Below, piece by piece: positions 56,776 to 64,000 of a DNA stretch of 64,000 nt (within the stretch, counting starts at the first letter, position 1; each line of letters begins with the position of its first letter). Under the pieces are notes generated by a model. That model did no database searches. It saw only the letters and a list, made by a program, of their open reading frames with translations, and was not told the DNA's origin. Source of the stretch: Sulfurimicrobium sp964552675 (lineage in GTDB: Bacteria; Pseudomonadota; Gammaproteobacteria; Burkholderiales; Sulfuricellaceae); assembly GCA_964552675.1 (NCBI GenBank), contig CAZKHJ010000005.1, positions 1 to 64,000 on the forward strand, given 5' to 3'. The position numbers were made by a program, and so were the translations under genes.

Positions 56776-57462
56776 TCAGGCCTTGGCCAGTTCGGCACGC
56801 ATGGCGGCAATGATGGAGTCGTAACGGTGCGGGTCGCTGTCCTTGGCCGCACCAAATACGGCGGAACCGGCTACGAAGGTGTCCACGCCGGCCTTGGCAA
56901 CTTCCAGGATATTGCCCGGGCCGACGCCGCCATCGATTTCCAGGCTGACATTGAGGCCGCGGTCATTGATCATCTGGCGTACCTTGCGGGCCTTGTCGAG
57001 CACGTAGGGGATGAACTTCTGGCCGCCGAAGCCGGGGTTGACTGACATCAGCAGTACCATGTCGAGTTTGTCCAGCGTGTACTCCAGTACGTCCAGCGGG
57101 GTGGCCGGGTTGAACACCAGGCCGGCCTTGCAGCCACTTTCCTTGATCAGGCCGATGGTACGGTCAATATGCTCGGATGCTTCGGGGTGAAAGGTGATGT
57201 AGGTGGCGCCTGCCTTGGCAAAGTCGGGGATGATGCGATCCACCGGCTTGACCATCAGGTGTACGTCGATCGGCGCAGTGACGCCATGCTTGCGCAGGGC
57301 TTCGCACACCAGCGGGCCGATGGTCAGGTTGGGGACGTAATGGTTGTCCATGACGTCAAAGTGAACGATGTCGGCGCCAGAGGCGAGAACATTGTCCACT
57401 TCCTCGCCCAGCTTGGCGAAGTTGGCCGACAGGATGCTCGGTGCGATGCGAAATTGAGACAT
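56776..57462 (-). CDS. rpe: Ribulose-phosphate 3-epimerase
   Basis: A 228-residue TIM-barrel enzyme interconverting ribulose-5-P and xylulose-5-P in the pentose phosphate and Calvin cycles. It has IAPSILSANFAKLGEEV, HFDVMDNHYVPNLTIGP (metal ligands), VDVHLMVKPVD-like, VNPGFGGQKFIP and EIDGGVGPGNI. Start of the rpe-lipoprotein-gph-trpL-trpE run. Confidence 0.97.
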   Translation of the reverse strand: MSQFRIAPSILSANFAKLGEEVDNVLASGADIVHFDVMDNHYVPNLTIGPLVCEALRKHGVTAPIDVHLMVKPVDRIIPDFAKAGATYITFHPEASEHIDRTIGLIKESGCKAGLVFNPATPLDVLEYTLDKLDMVLLMSVNPGFGGQKFIPYVLDKARKVRQMINDRGLNVSLEIDGGVGPGNILEVAKAGVDTFVAGSAVFGAAKDSDPHRYDSIIAAMRAELAKA

Positions 57463-57548
57463 GATCTATCCTTAAGAATTCAGAGGCAAAGTCTCAATTT
57501 TAACCACAAATTGCGTTTCTGGCGCAATCGACGGTGATTATTGTTGAC

Positions 57549-58136
57549 TCAATTCATGTCAGCCGTGGTGGGCTCACCACCAGGCTGGGGTGTGATGGGG
57601 GGCGCCGGTTTGGGCGCCATTGCCGGCATGTCGGTTTTCGGCATCACGGTTGTTGCTGGGGGCGCAATGGCCGGGGGCGCGGGCGTGGCGGCCTGGGGTT
57701 TGCCGGCTTCCTCCCTGGGGTGTTGTTCCTGACGTTTCTGGTGCACCAGGTCGCAGGCGGTTTTTTCGAATACATCGCCCAGGGTGTCGGGAATGATCGG
57801 TGCAGCTTCGTTTTCGTGGGACGCGATATATTCGATGGTGTTGCCGTCCGCGGCATAGAGCAGGTAGCTGATCAGCTTCAGGGTATGCTCGGCGCAATGG
57901 ATGCGTTCACGGTACAGGCCGCTGGCGGCAAAGTGGCCTTTTACCGCTTGTGGTGTCTTGAAGATCACTTTTTTCCAGTAAGTGATCTCGTCGCCATTGA
58001 TGAACAGTTTGGAACGGTCATAAAAGTACTGGTCGCCATCGCCCGGTGTGCGCACCCGTACCCACTCGGCGGCAAATACGGGTAAGGTGAGAGCGAGCAA
58101 CAGGGTTGCAAGCAGAAACTGTCTGGGGCCGTTCAT
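57549..58136 (-). CDS. CNP1-like / surface-adhesin E-like secreted protein
   Basis: 195 residues. A signal peptide (LLATLLLALTLPVFA) precedes a beta-rich domain (GDQYFYDRSKLFINGDEITYWKKVIFK..., with Cys in IHCAEHTLKL and KTACDLVH) and a Pro-rich disordered tail. The domain resembles CNP1-like/surface-adhesin E proteins common in betaproteobacteria. Its end lies beside rpe; its start overlaps the Gx transporter stop (ATGA). Confidence 0.7.
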   Translation of the reverse strand: MNGPRQFLLATLLLALTLPVFAAEWVRVRTPGDGDQYFYDRSKLFINGDEITYWKKVIFKTPQAVKGHFAASGLYRERIHCAEHTLKLISYLLYAADGNTIEYIASHENEAAPIIPDTLGDVFEKTACDLVHQKRQEQHPREEAGKPQAATPAPPAIAPPATTVMPKTDMPAMAPKPAPPITPQPGGEPTTADMN

Positions 58137-58672
58137 GGCGCAGAGCTAACCTGAGCAGCGGCTCGCCCTTCCAGCAGATACGCCACGATGAGGCCGTTGC
58201 TGGTGCCGAACAGCAACGCTGCAGCGGCGAAAACCGGGGCCAGATAAAGCACGCCGGCATGGGGGATGAGCCAGAAATAGACTATGGCCAGTTGTGCCGC
58301 GATGTGGGCGAAGGCGGCAAGGATGCTGTGGCTGACGGGCCCGAACCAGCCCGATGGCAGTTTGCAGGCCAGCCACAGTGCGCCCAGGCTGAGCAGTGCG
58401 CCACTGAAAGCCAGGATGAAGCCGGGTGAAAGGAAGGAGCCGAGCAGCAGACTGCCTGCAACCACGCGCAACAGCGAAACCCATACTGCGGCACGCCAGC
58501 CAAAACGTTGCAGTACCAGCAGGGTGATGATGTTGGCCAGGCCCGGCTTGACGCCGGGGAGAGGGGCGGGCAGGGCGGCCTCGGCCAGCGACAGGCCGAT
58601 GGCAACGGCAGCCAGTTGTGCGATGCGATGATCGTCGGCTGTGGCCGGTAGTTTAATAACTGAGGGAATCAT
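58133..58672 (-). CDS. Gx transporter family membrane protein
   Basis: 179 residues with five or six hydrophobic helices and the motif LPGVKPGLANIITLLVLQRFGW typical of this family, formerly called heptaprenyl diphosphate synthase component I. It resembles ECF-type S components; the substrate is unknown. ATG 58672 overlaps the NusG-domain II gene by 20 nt, as these two commonly pair. Confidence 0.85.
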   Translation of the reverse strand: MIPSVIKLPATADDHRIAQLAAVAIGLSLAEAALPAPLPGVKPGLANIITLLVLQRFGWRAAVWVSLLRVVAGSLLLGSFLSPGFILAFSGALLSLGALWLACKLPSGWFGPVSHSILAAFAHIAAQLAIVYFWLIPHAGVLYLAPVFAAAALLFGTSNGLIVAYLLEGRAAAQVSSAP

Positions 58673-59021
58673 AGATTTTGGCCGCACCGGCCAGCTCCAC
58701 GCTGACCTGGTTGGGCAGGCACAGGGCGGCCTCGCCGGCATGAGACAACCAGCCCTGCCTGACGCAGTACTGGCGAGGGCTGGGATCCCGGGCGACGCGC
58801 ACGCGGCGGTTTTCCACCGTGATCAGGGTCGTGCCCAGCGGCCCCAGGATTTCAAAGCTGCGATTGCTGTTCAGATCAGACTCCGCCACCACTTTACCCG
58901 CGCTGCGAATGATCAGCTTTGTGCCCGGCCCGCTGTTCCACAGCGTCAGGAACAGGCTGGCCACCAGTATCATGCCCGCTAGTGCCACCAGCCAGTCCCC
59001 TGGCTTGATGTGGTTAATCAC
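58653..59021 (-). CDS. NusG domain II-containing membrane protein
   Basis: 122 residues with one N-terminal helix (ALAGMILVASLFLTLW) and an extracytoplasmic NusG-II-like beta domain (KLIIRSAGKVVAESDL, CVRQGWLSHAGEAALCLPN with two Cys). It regularly neighbours Gx transporters and may work with them. The start is GTG 59021, overlapping the rapZ stop. Confidence 0.85.
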   Translation of the reverse strand: MINHIKPGDWLVALAGMILVASLFLTLWNSGPGTKLIIRSAGKVVAESDLNSNRSFEILGPLGTTLITVENRRVRVARDPSPRQYCVRQGWLSHAGEAALCLPNQVSVELAGAAKIYDSLSY

Positions 59022-59854
59022 GATAGCTCCCGGTGCCGCAGCAGGACCTGATACTCGCCACCGAATTGCGCGGCCAGATTTTCCGCGAAATATACCGAAC
59101 GGTGTTGCCCCCCGGTGCAGCCCAGGGCCACGGTGAGGTAATTGCGGTTGTCGCGGATGAAACAGGGCAGCCAGTCCGCCACGAAGCGGCTGATGTCGCC
59201 GAGCATTTTCTGCACGCCGGGGTCTTTCTGCAGAAAGGCAACCACTGCCGCATCTTTTCCGGTCAGGGGGCGTAGTGCCGGGTCATAGTGGGGGTTGGGC
59301 AGACAGCGTACGTCGAAGACATAATCGGCATCGAGCGGAATGCCATGTTTGAAGCCAAAGGACTGGAACAGCAAGGTCAGGCGCGAGCGGTCCAGCGCGA
59401 TGAAATCCTTGATCCAGGCGCGCAGGGTGTTGGGTGAGATATCGCTGGTGTCGATACGATGGCCGAGATTGCTCACGGCTTCCAGATGCTCCTGTTCGAG
59501 CTGGATGCACTCGGTCAGCGTGCGGCCTGCGTCGCTCAGGGGATGGCGGCGGCGGGTTTCGCTGAAGCGCTTTACCAGTTCGTCCGCTTTGGCTTCCAGA
59601 AACAGCACGCGTACATCCAGCCCCTGCTGCCTGAGTTCGTCGAGGCTGCGCGGCAACTGGTTCAGATCGCTGCTGCTGCGCGCATCCACGCTGATGGCGG
59701 CGAACTGCTGCCCGCTTCCGGCCAGGTAGCGGGCAGTTGCAGTAAGCAGGGCCAGGGGCAGGTTGTCGACGCAGAAGTAGCCGCTATCATCCAGCACGTT
59801 CAGGGCGATGCTTTTGCCCGAACCGGACAGACCGCTGACAAGGATGAGTTGCAT
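59018..59854 (-). CDS. rapZ: RNase adapter RapZ
   Basis: 278 residues. Walker A GLSGSGKSIAL, Walker B-like region and the conserved C-terminal CTGGQHRSVYFAE. RapZ binds GlmZ/GlmY sRNAs in enterobacteria and is encoded with rpoN/ptsN. Its sRNA role in betaproteobacteria is uncertain. It starts 28 bp after hprK. Confidence 0.95.
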   Translation of the reverse strand: MQLILVSGLSGSGKSIALNVLDDSGYFCVDNLPLALLTATARYLAGSGQQFAAISVDARSSSDLNQLPRSLDELRQQGLDVRVLFLEAKADELVKRFSETRRRHPLSDAGRTLTECIQLEQEHLEAVSNLGHRIDTSDISPNTLRAWIKDFIALDRSRLTLLFQSFGFKHGIPLDADYVFDVRCLPNPHYDPALRPLTGKDAAVVAFLQKDPGVQKMLGDISRFVADWLPCFIRDNRNYLTVALGCTGGQHRSVYFAENLAAQFGGEYQVLLRHRELS

Positions 59855-59882
59855 GGATTTAGGATCCGCGAACAGGTCTTTT

Positions 59883-60833
59883 TTAGGGCCCGGCTGGCGG
59901 ATCTTCCGCCATCATGCGGTCGTGGCGTTCGATGAACTGCTGGGTGCTGTTGATGCCGCGCAGTTGCAGGATATGGTTGCGTACCGCCACTTCCACCAGC
60001 ACCGCAATGTTGCGGCCGGCCGCCACGGGGATGCGGACTTCCGGTACCGTGACATCGAGGATCGCCTGGGTGTGGGCATTGATCTGCAGGCGATCCTGGG
60101 TCATGGTTTTTTCGGTGAGTTTTTCCAGTTGTACGATCAGCTTGAGGTTCTTTTTCAGCTTGACGGCGGTTTCCCCGAACAGGGCGCGGATATTCAGCAC
60201 CCCCAGGCCGCGCACTTCGAGAAAGTCCTGCAGCATGGCAGGGCAGCGCCCTTCCAGGGTGTCCGGCGCGACCTGGTAAAATTCCACCACATCATCCGCT
60301 ATCAGACGGTGGCCGCGCGTGATCAGCTCCAGGGCAAGCTCGCTTTTGCCTACCGCACTGTCGCCGGTGATCATCACGCCCATGCCCTGAACTTCCATGA
60401 AGACGCCGTGGCGCACGGTCGATTCCGCCAGTACCTGGGCCAGGTAATGGCGCAGCACGCTCATCAGGTCAGGGCTGGGTTGCGGTGAAGTGAAAAGCGG
60501 CGTTTGCGTGCGGTTTGCCGCCTCTTTCAGTTCCGCCGGCACTTTTTCATCATTGGCGACGATGATGGCTGCCAGTTCGGTGCTGAATAGCTTGTTGACA
60601 GTCTGGATCAGTAATTCCGGCGCCAGGCTGCGCAAATAGTCCATTTCGGCGCAGCCCAGTACCTGGACGCGGTTGGGATGAACAAAATTGAGATAGCCGA
60701 TCAATGCCAGCGACAGTTTCTGCACCGTATCGCTGGTGAGCAGCTTGGCGCCCCCAGCCTGGCCCGCGACCCAGCGCAGTCCAAGTTTGTCGCCCTTGTC
60801 CGCGAAGAGCTGATTAACGCTGATTTGTGGCAT
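59883..60833 (-). CDS. hprK: HPr kinase/phosphorylase
   Basis: About 316 residues. Walker A GDSAVGKSELALELI near residue 150, the preceding GMGVMITG, and EVRGLGVLNIRALFGETAVK signature. In betaproteobacteria it acts in a regulatory, sugar-independent PTS with ptsN. I chose ATG 60833; its 5' end overlaps ptsN by 20 nt. Confidence 0.96.
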   Translation of the reverse strand: MPQISVNQLFADKGDKLGLRWVAGQAGGAKLLTSDTVQKLSLALIGYLNFVHPNRVQVLGCAEMDYLRSLAPELLIQTVNKLFSTELAAIIVANDEKVPAELKEAANRTQTPLFTSPQPSPDLMSVLRHYLAQVLAESTVRHGVFMEVQGMGVMITGDSAVGKSELALELITRGHRLIADDVVEFYQVAPDTLEGRCPAMLQDFLEVRGLGVLNIRALFGETAVKLKKNLKLIVQLEKLTEKTMTQDRLQINAHTQAILDVTVPEVRIPVAAGRNIAVLVEVAVRNHILQLRGINSTQQFIERHDRMMAEDPPAGP

Positions 60834-61284
60834 GGGGCGGGGCGGTGAGGAGTTGGTGCAGTTTGTCACGGTCATGACAGGCGTTGAGCCGCTCGCGCAA
60901 TTCGCGATTGCTGAACAGGTGCGCCAGTTCGCCCAGAATTTGCAGGTGCAGGTCGGTCGCCTGTTCCGGCACCAGCAGTACGAAAATCAGCGACACCGGC
61001 GCGCCATCCGGGGCATCGAAAGGGATCGGCTGCTTCAGGTGCGCGAATGCGCCGACCGTATCCTTCAATCCCCTGATGCGGCCATGGGGTATTGCTACGC
61101 CATGGCCGAGGCCGGTGGAGCCGAGTTTCTCGCGTGCGAACAGGCTGTCGAAAATCTTGCCCTTGCCAAGCTGGAGCTGTTCTTCCAGCAACTGGCCAAT
61201 CTGTTCGAAAGCCCGTTTCTTGCTCCCGACATCCAATTCGGCGATGACATTGCCGGGCGGGAGGATTTTGGCGATAAGCTCCAT
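60814..61284 (-). CDS. ptsN: PTS nitrogen regulatory protein EIIA-Ntr
   Basis: 156 residues. The phosphorylated His is in GHGVAIPHGRIRGL (His of IPH). SLIFVLLVPEQATDLHLQILGELAHLF completes the EIIA-Ntr fold. It regulates K+ transport and sigma-54-linked functions. Between hpf and hprK as usual. Confidence 0.95.
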   Translation of the reverse strand: MELIAKILPPGNVIAELDVGSKKRAFEQIGQLLEEQLQLGKGKIFDSLFAREKLGSTGLGHGVAIPHGRIRGLKDTVGAFAHLKQPIPFDAPDGAPVSLIFVLLVPEQATDLHLQILGELAHLFSNRELRERLNACHDRDKLHQLLTAPPHATNQR

Positions 61285-61316
61285 GAGTGGCCCCGAGCTT
61301 GATTGAAGCGGCTAGC

Positions 61317-61637
61317 TTATTCTTCTGCGGCTTGATGTTTCAGGTTGTTGTGGTGTTCGCCGTGCTTTTCCTTGTATTTGAGAATCTGGCGATCCAGTTT
61401 GTCCACCAGGGCATCAATCGCAGCGTACATGTCGGCATCGTCGGTTTCGACATGGATGTCGTTGCCGCGCAGATGAACGTTCACCTCGGCTTTCTGCTTC
61501 AGTTTTTCGACGGACAGGATGACCTTGACGTCGATGACCTGTTCGAAATGGCGGGTGATCTTGTCCAGCTTGGAGGTGACGTAGTCGCGGATGGCAGGGG
61601 TAACTTCGACGTGGTGGCCGGTAATGTTCAGGTTCAT
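61317..61637 (-). CDS. hpf: Ribosome hibernation-promoting factor (HPF short form)
   Basis: 106 residues. Starts MNLNITGHHVEVTPAIRDYVTSKL, with AEVNVHLRGNDIHVETDDADMYAAID as the ribosome-binding core. ATG 61637 has AAGGAG at 8 nt; GTG 61646 is too close to it. It dimerises or inactivates idle ribosomes. It follows rpoN. Confidence 0.95.
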   Translation of the reverse strand: MNLNITGHHVEVTPAIRDYVTSKLDKITRHFEQVIDVKVILSVEKLKQKAEVNVHLRGNDIHVETDDADMYAAIDALVDKLDRQILKYKEKHGEHHNNLKHQAAEE

Positions 61638-61655
61638 GATTTGCACTCCTTGTTA

Positions 61656-63080
61656 TTAAATAGACTTGCGAAGATTGACCGCGGGGATTTGCATGGCCTC
61701 GCGGTATTTGGCCACGGTGCGGCGGGCAACCACAATACCCTGCTGCGCCAGAATCTCAGTGATTTGGGTGTCACTCAGTGGTTTTTTGCTGTTTTCCGCG
61801 CTGACCAGCTGTTTGATCAGGGCGCGAATGGCAGTGGCCGAGCAGGCCCCGCCGGTTTCGGTGGCGACATGACTGCCGAAGAAATATTTTAATTCGAAAA
61901 TGCCGCGCGGTGTGAGCATGTACTTCTGGGTCGTTACCCTTGAGACGGTCGATTCGTGCAGGCCGACGGCATCGGCGATTTCGCGCAGCACCAGCGGCCG
62001 CATGGCAACCTCGCCATGCTCGAAGAAACGCCGCTGCCGATCCACGATGGCTTGCGATACATGCAGAATGGTATCGAAACGCTGCTGGATGTTTTTCACC
62101 ATCCAGCGCGCTTCCTGCAACTGGCTGGCCAGCTGCTGCCCGCCGCTGTCGCGATTGCGGTTCAGGATGTCGGCATACATGCGGTTGACGCGCAATTTGG
62201 GCATGGCTTCGCGGTTGAGGCTGGCGACCCAGGTGCCCTTGGTTTTTTTTACGATTACATCGGCTACCACGTAACGGGTGTCGGGAGCGGAAAATGTGCC
62301 GCCAGGCCGTGGGTTGAGATGGGTAATCAGGCTTTGCGCGCCGCGCAGGGTGTCGTCATCGCATTGCAGCAATTTTTTCAGTTTGTTGTAATCTCGATTG
62401 GCGAGCAGTTCCAGATGCTGGCGCGCGATTTGCAACGCTGCATCGCGGCAGGGCGTATCCTGTGGCAGGGTTTCCAGTTGCAGTGCCAGGCATTCCCCCA
62501 GATTGCGTGCGCCCACTCCGACCGGGTCGAGGTTCTGCAGATATTTCAGCGCAGTATCCAGCTCCAGCGGGTCGATTTCCAGCTCGGGCGGCAATATTGC
62601 AGCGATTTCGTCCAGGCTCTGCGTCAGGTAGCCATCCTCGCTGAGGGCGTCGATCATCAGCGATACGATGGTTCTGTCGCGTAGCGAGAGCTGTGTCAGG
62701 TTGAGCTGCCAGTTGAGATGATCGCGCAGGCTGATGGTCTCTGCGCCCTGCTGCGGGTACTCTGGCTCGTCATTGTCATCCCGGGCTGCGTGCGAGGGGG
62801 TGGATTCATTCCAGATGTCTTCGCCGCCGCCATCGTTGCTGTCCCCGGTATTTTCCTCGGTTGTCGTGGTGTCAGCGGTTTCCTGGCCGGTGCCCGGGAA
62901 CGGGCTGATTTCCGCCCCGCGGCTTTCATCCACGCGCTCCAGCAAGGGGTTGTTTTCGATGAATTGCTCCAGCTCCTGATTCAGTTCCAGCGTCGAAAGC
63001 TGCAGCAACCGGATCGACTGCTGCAGCTGCGGCGTAAGCGTAAGATGCTGGGAGAGCTTGAGTTGGAGGCTGTGTTTCAT
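61656..63080 (-). CDS. rpoN: RNA polymerase sigma-54 factor RpoN
   Basis: 474 residues. Region I is Gln/Leu-rich (LQLKLSQHLTLTPQLQQSIRLLQLS, given approximately), the acidic region II is long, and the C-terminus has the HTH and RpoN box ARRTVAKYREAM. It needs bEBP activators for transcription. It lies between lptB and hpf as in most Proteobacteria. Confidence 0.97.
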   Translation of the reverse strand: MKHSLQLKLSQHLTLTPQLQQSIRLLQLSTLELNQELEQFIENNPLLERVDESRGAEISPFPGTGQETADTTTTEENTGDSNDGGGEDIWNESTPSHAARDDNDEPEYPQQGAETISLRDHLNWQLNLTQLSLRDRTIVSLMIDALSEDGYLTQSLDEIAAILPPELEIDPLELDTALKYLQNLDPVGVGARNLGECLALQLETLPQDTPCRDAALQIARQHLELLANRDYNKLKKLLQCDDDTLRGAQSLITHLNPRPGGTFSAPDTRYVVADVIVKKTKGTWVASLNREAMPKLRVNRMYADILNRNRDSGGQQLASQLQEARWMVKNIQQRFDTILHVSQAIVDRQRRFFEHGEVAMRPLVLREIADAVGLHESTVSRVTTQKYMLTPRGIFELKYFFGSHVATETGGACSATAIRALIKQLVSAENSKKPLSDTQITEILAQQGIVVARRTVAKYREAMQIPAVNLRKSI

Positions 63081-63120
63081 GGGGTAGTGCCGGGTCCCGG
63101 GGCGGGAGTTCCGTGCCGTG

Positions 63121-63843
63121 TCATAGGCGGAAATGCTCGCCGAGATAAACTTTTCTCACGGCTTCATTATAAACGATTTCCTCCGGTTTGCCGCTAGCCA
63201 GCACCAGACCGTCGTTGATGATGTAGGCGTGGTCGCAGATGCCCAAGGTTTCGCGCACATTGTGATCGGTAATCAGTACGCCGATATTGCGCTCGCTGAG
63301 GAAGCGGATGATTTTCTGGATTTCCAGCACTGCGATGGGGTCGACGCCGGCAAAAGGTTCGTCGAGCAGGATGAAGCGTGGATTCGAGGCAAGGGCGCGG
63401 GCGATTTCCACGCGGCGACGTTCTCCGCCGGAGAGGCTTAGCGCCGGGCTGTCGCGCAAGTGGTGGACGTGCAGTTCGTGCAGCAGTTCGCTGGCCTGTT
63501 GCTCTACTTCGTCGGAATTCAAGCCGCGCAATTCGAGAATGGCACTGACATTTTCTGCCACGGTCAGCTTGCGGAAAATCGAGGCTTCCTGAGGCAGGTA
63601 GCTCAAGCCCAGACGTGCGCGGCGATGGATCGGCATGTGGCTCAGTTCCTGGCCATCCAGGCGGATGCTGCCCCCATCCAGCGGAACCAGTCCAACCATC
63701 ATGTAAAAACTGGTGGTCTTGCCTGCGCCATTGGGGCCGAGCAGGCCCACTACCTCGCCACTGGCGACGTTGAGGGAAACGTCCTTGACCACGGCGCGTG
63801 ACTTGTAGCGTTTTTTCAGGCTACTGACGATCAGTTCGCTCAT
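63121..63843 (-). CDS. lptB: LPS export ABC ATPase LptB
   Basis: 240 residues. Walker A GPNGAGKTTSFYMMVG, signature LSGGERRRVEIARA, Walker B ILLDEPFAGVDP, H-loop TDHNVRETL. It powers LPS extraction with LptFGC. Its ATG overlaps the lptA stop by one base (TAATG at 63841-63845). Confidence 0.97.
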   Translation of the reverse strand: MSELIVSSLKKRYKSRAVVKDVSLNVASGEVVGLLGPNGAGKTTSFYMMVGLVPLDGGSIRLDGQELSHMPIHRRARLGLSYLPQEASIFRKLTVAENVSAILELRGLNSDEVEQQASELLHELHVHHLRDSPALSLSGGERRRVEIARALASNPRFILLDEPFAGVDPIAVLEIQKIIRFLSERNIGVLITDHNVRETLGICDHAYIINDGLVLASGKPEEIVYNEAVRKVYLGEHFRL

Positions 63844-64000
63844 TATTCGGTGCGCGGCTGGGCAATGTTTTCCGCTCCCTGGAGCGGAAGGGGGGCGGAA
63901 GGGTCCGTACTCCTGCCGGGTTTTGGCTTGGGCTGGATAACGGCGCGTACCCGGCCTTTTTCCTTGCCCGGTGGCGCGGCTTCCCTGCCGCCGCCCAGAA
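63843..64000 (-). CDS. lptA: LPS export protein LptA, 3' end (partial)
   Basis: Only the last 52 codons are in the window. The visible tail includes GRVRAVIQPKPKPG and ends AQPRTE-stop. Low-complexity basic tails of this kind follow the OstA domain in LptA, and the position directly before lptB is diagnostic. The 5' part lies beyond position 64000. Confidence 0.8.
   Translation of the reverse strand, partial: LGGGREAAPPGKEKGRVRAVIQPKPKPGRSTDPSAPLPLQGAENIAQPRTE

Noticed and set aside
1..64000. CRISPR arrays, prophage, rRNA genes
   Set aside because: No regularly spaced repeats, phage structural or integrase genes, or rRNA sequence were seen.

Overview
The window is a GC-rich chromosomal segment of a betaproteobacterium. 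A Nitrosomonadales/Sulfuricella-like lineage is my best guess from gene content, not proven. Supporting blocks are ychF-pth-rplY-prs-tRNA-Gln-ispE-lolB, zapB-like/zapA/6S RNA/fau, ftsE-ftsX-rpoH, rpe-gph-trpE, and lptA-lptB-rpoN-hpf-ptsN-hprK-rapZ. Nearly all genes outside the left 3.6 kb are core, and most lie on the minus strand.

Left edge (1-3.6 kb): an accessory patch, visibly AT-richer from about 1.4 to 3.6 kb. It holds a palindromic repeat, a stand-alone AAA ATPase with an operator-like palindrome, and a compact two-gene module in which a DUF262 (ParB/Srx-fold) protein precedes a HEPN protein with the RNase-type R-N-x3-H motif. It ends at a 177-bp inverted repeat with attC-like geometry, 37 bp beyond the stop of hypD.

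3.6-16.2 kb: one long minus-strand [NiFe]-hydrogenase operon in the order small ORF, maturation protease, hynS, isp1, isp2, hynL, NiCoT-type nickel permease, hypA, hypB, DUF4124 gene, hypF, Phd/PIN toxin-antitoxin pair, hypC, hypD. The hynS-isp1-isp2-hynL order and the NarI-like plus HdrD-like subunits indicate an Isp-type (group 1e) membrane-associated uptake hydrogenase. hypE is absent. The operon is studded with small dispersed repeats: an in-frame insertion in hypF, two copies of one MITE-like element, and a REP-like palindrome. The toxin-antitoxin pair carries a near-consensus promoter and its toxin stop overlaps the hypC start.

16.3-36.9 kb: translation and RNA-processing genes, tRNA-Gln, isoprenoid and outer-membrane lipoprotein genes, a plus-strand GldA/F/G-like ABC system with mutM, a bacterial dynamin-like GTPase, ferredoxin-coaD-rsmD, an active/inactive M16 peptidase pair, ftsY, and the zapB-zapA-6S RNA-fau locus.

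37-51.5 kb: heptosyltransferase, esterase, an uncharacterised 534-residue protein, mog, a GGDEF-EAL protein, secA, an M23 peptidase interrupted by a 10-N gap that looks like an assembly artefact, dciA, lpxC, a nitronate monooxygenase and a membrane-anchored cytochrome c.

51.5-64 kb: rpoH with a CIRCE-like operator, ftsXE, trpE preceded by a Trp-rich leader peptide and candidate attenuator, gph, rpe, then rapZ-hprK-ptsN-hpf-rpoN-lptB and the 3' end of lptA. Best candidates for follow-up are the DUF262-HEPN module at the hyp operon end, the toxin-antitoxin pair wired into hypCD expression, the trpE leader, and the CIRCE site at rpoH.
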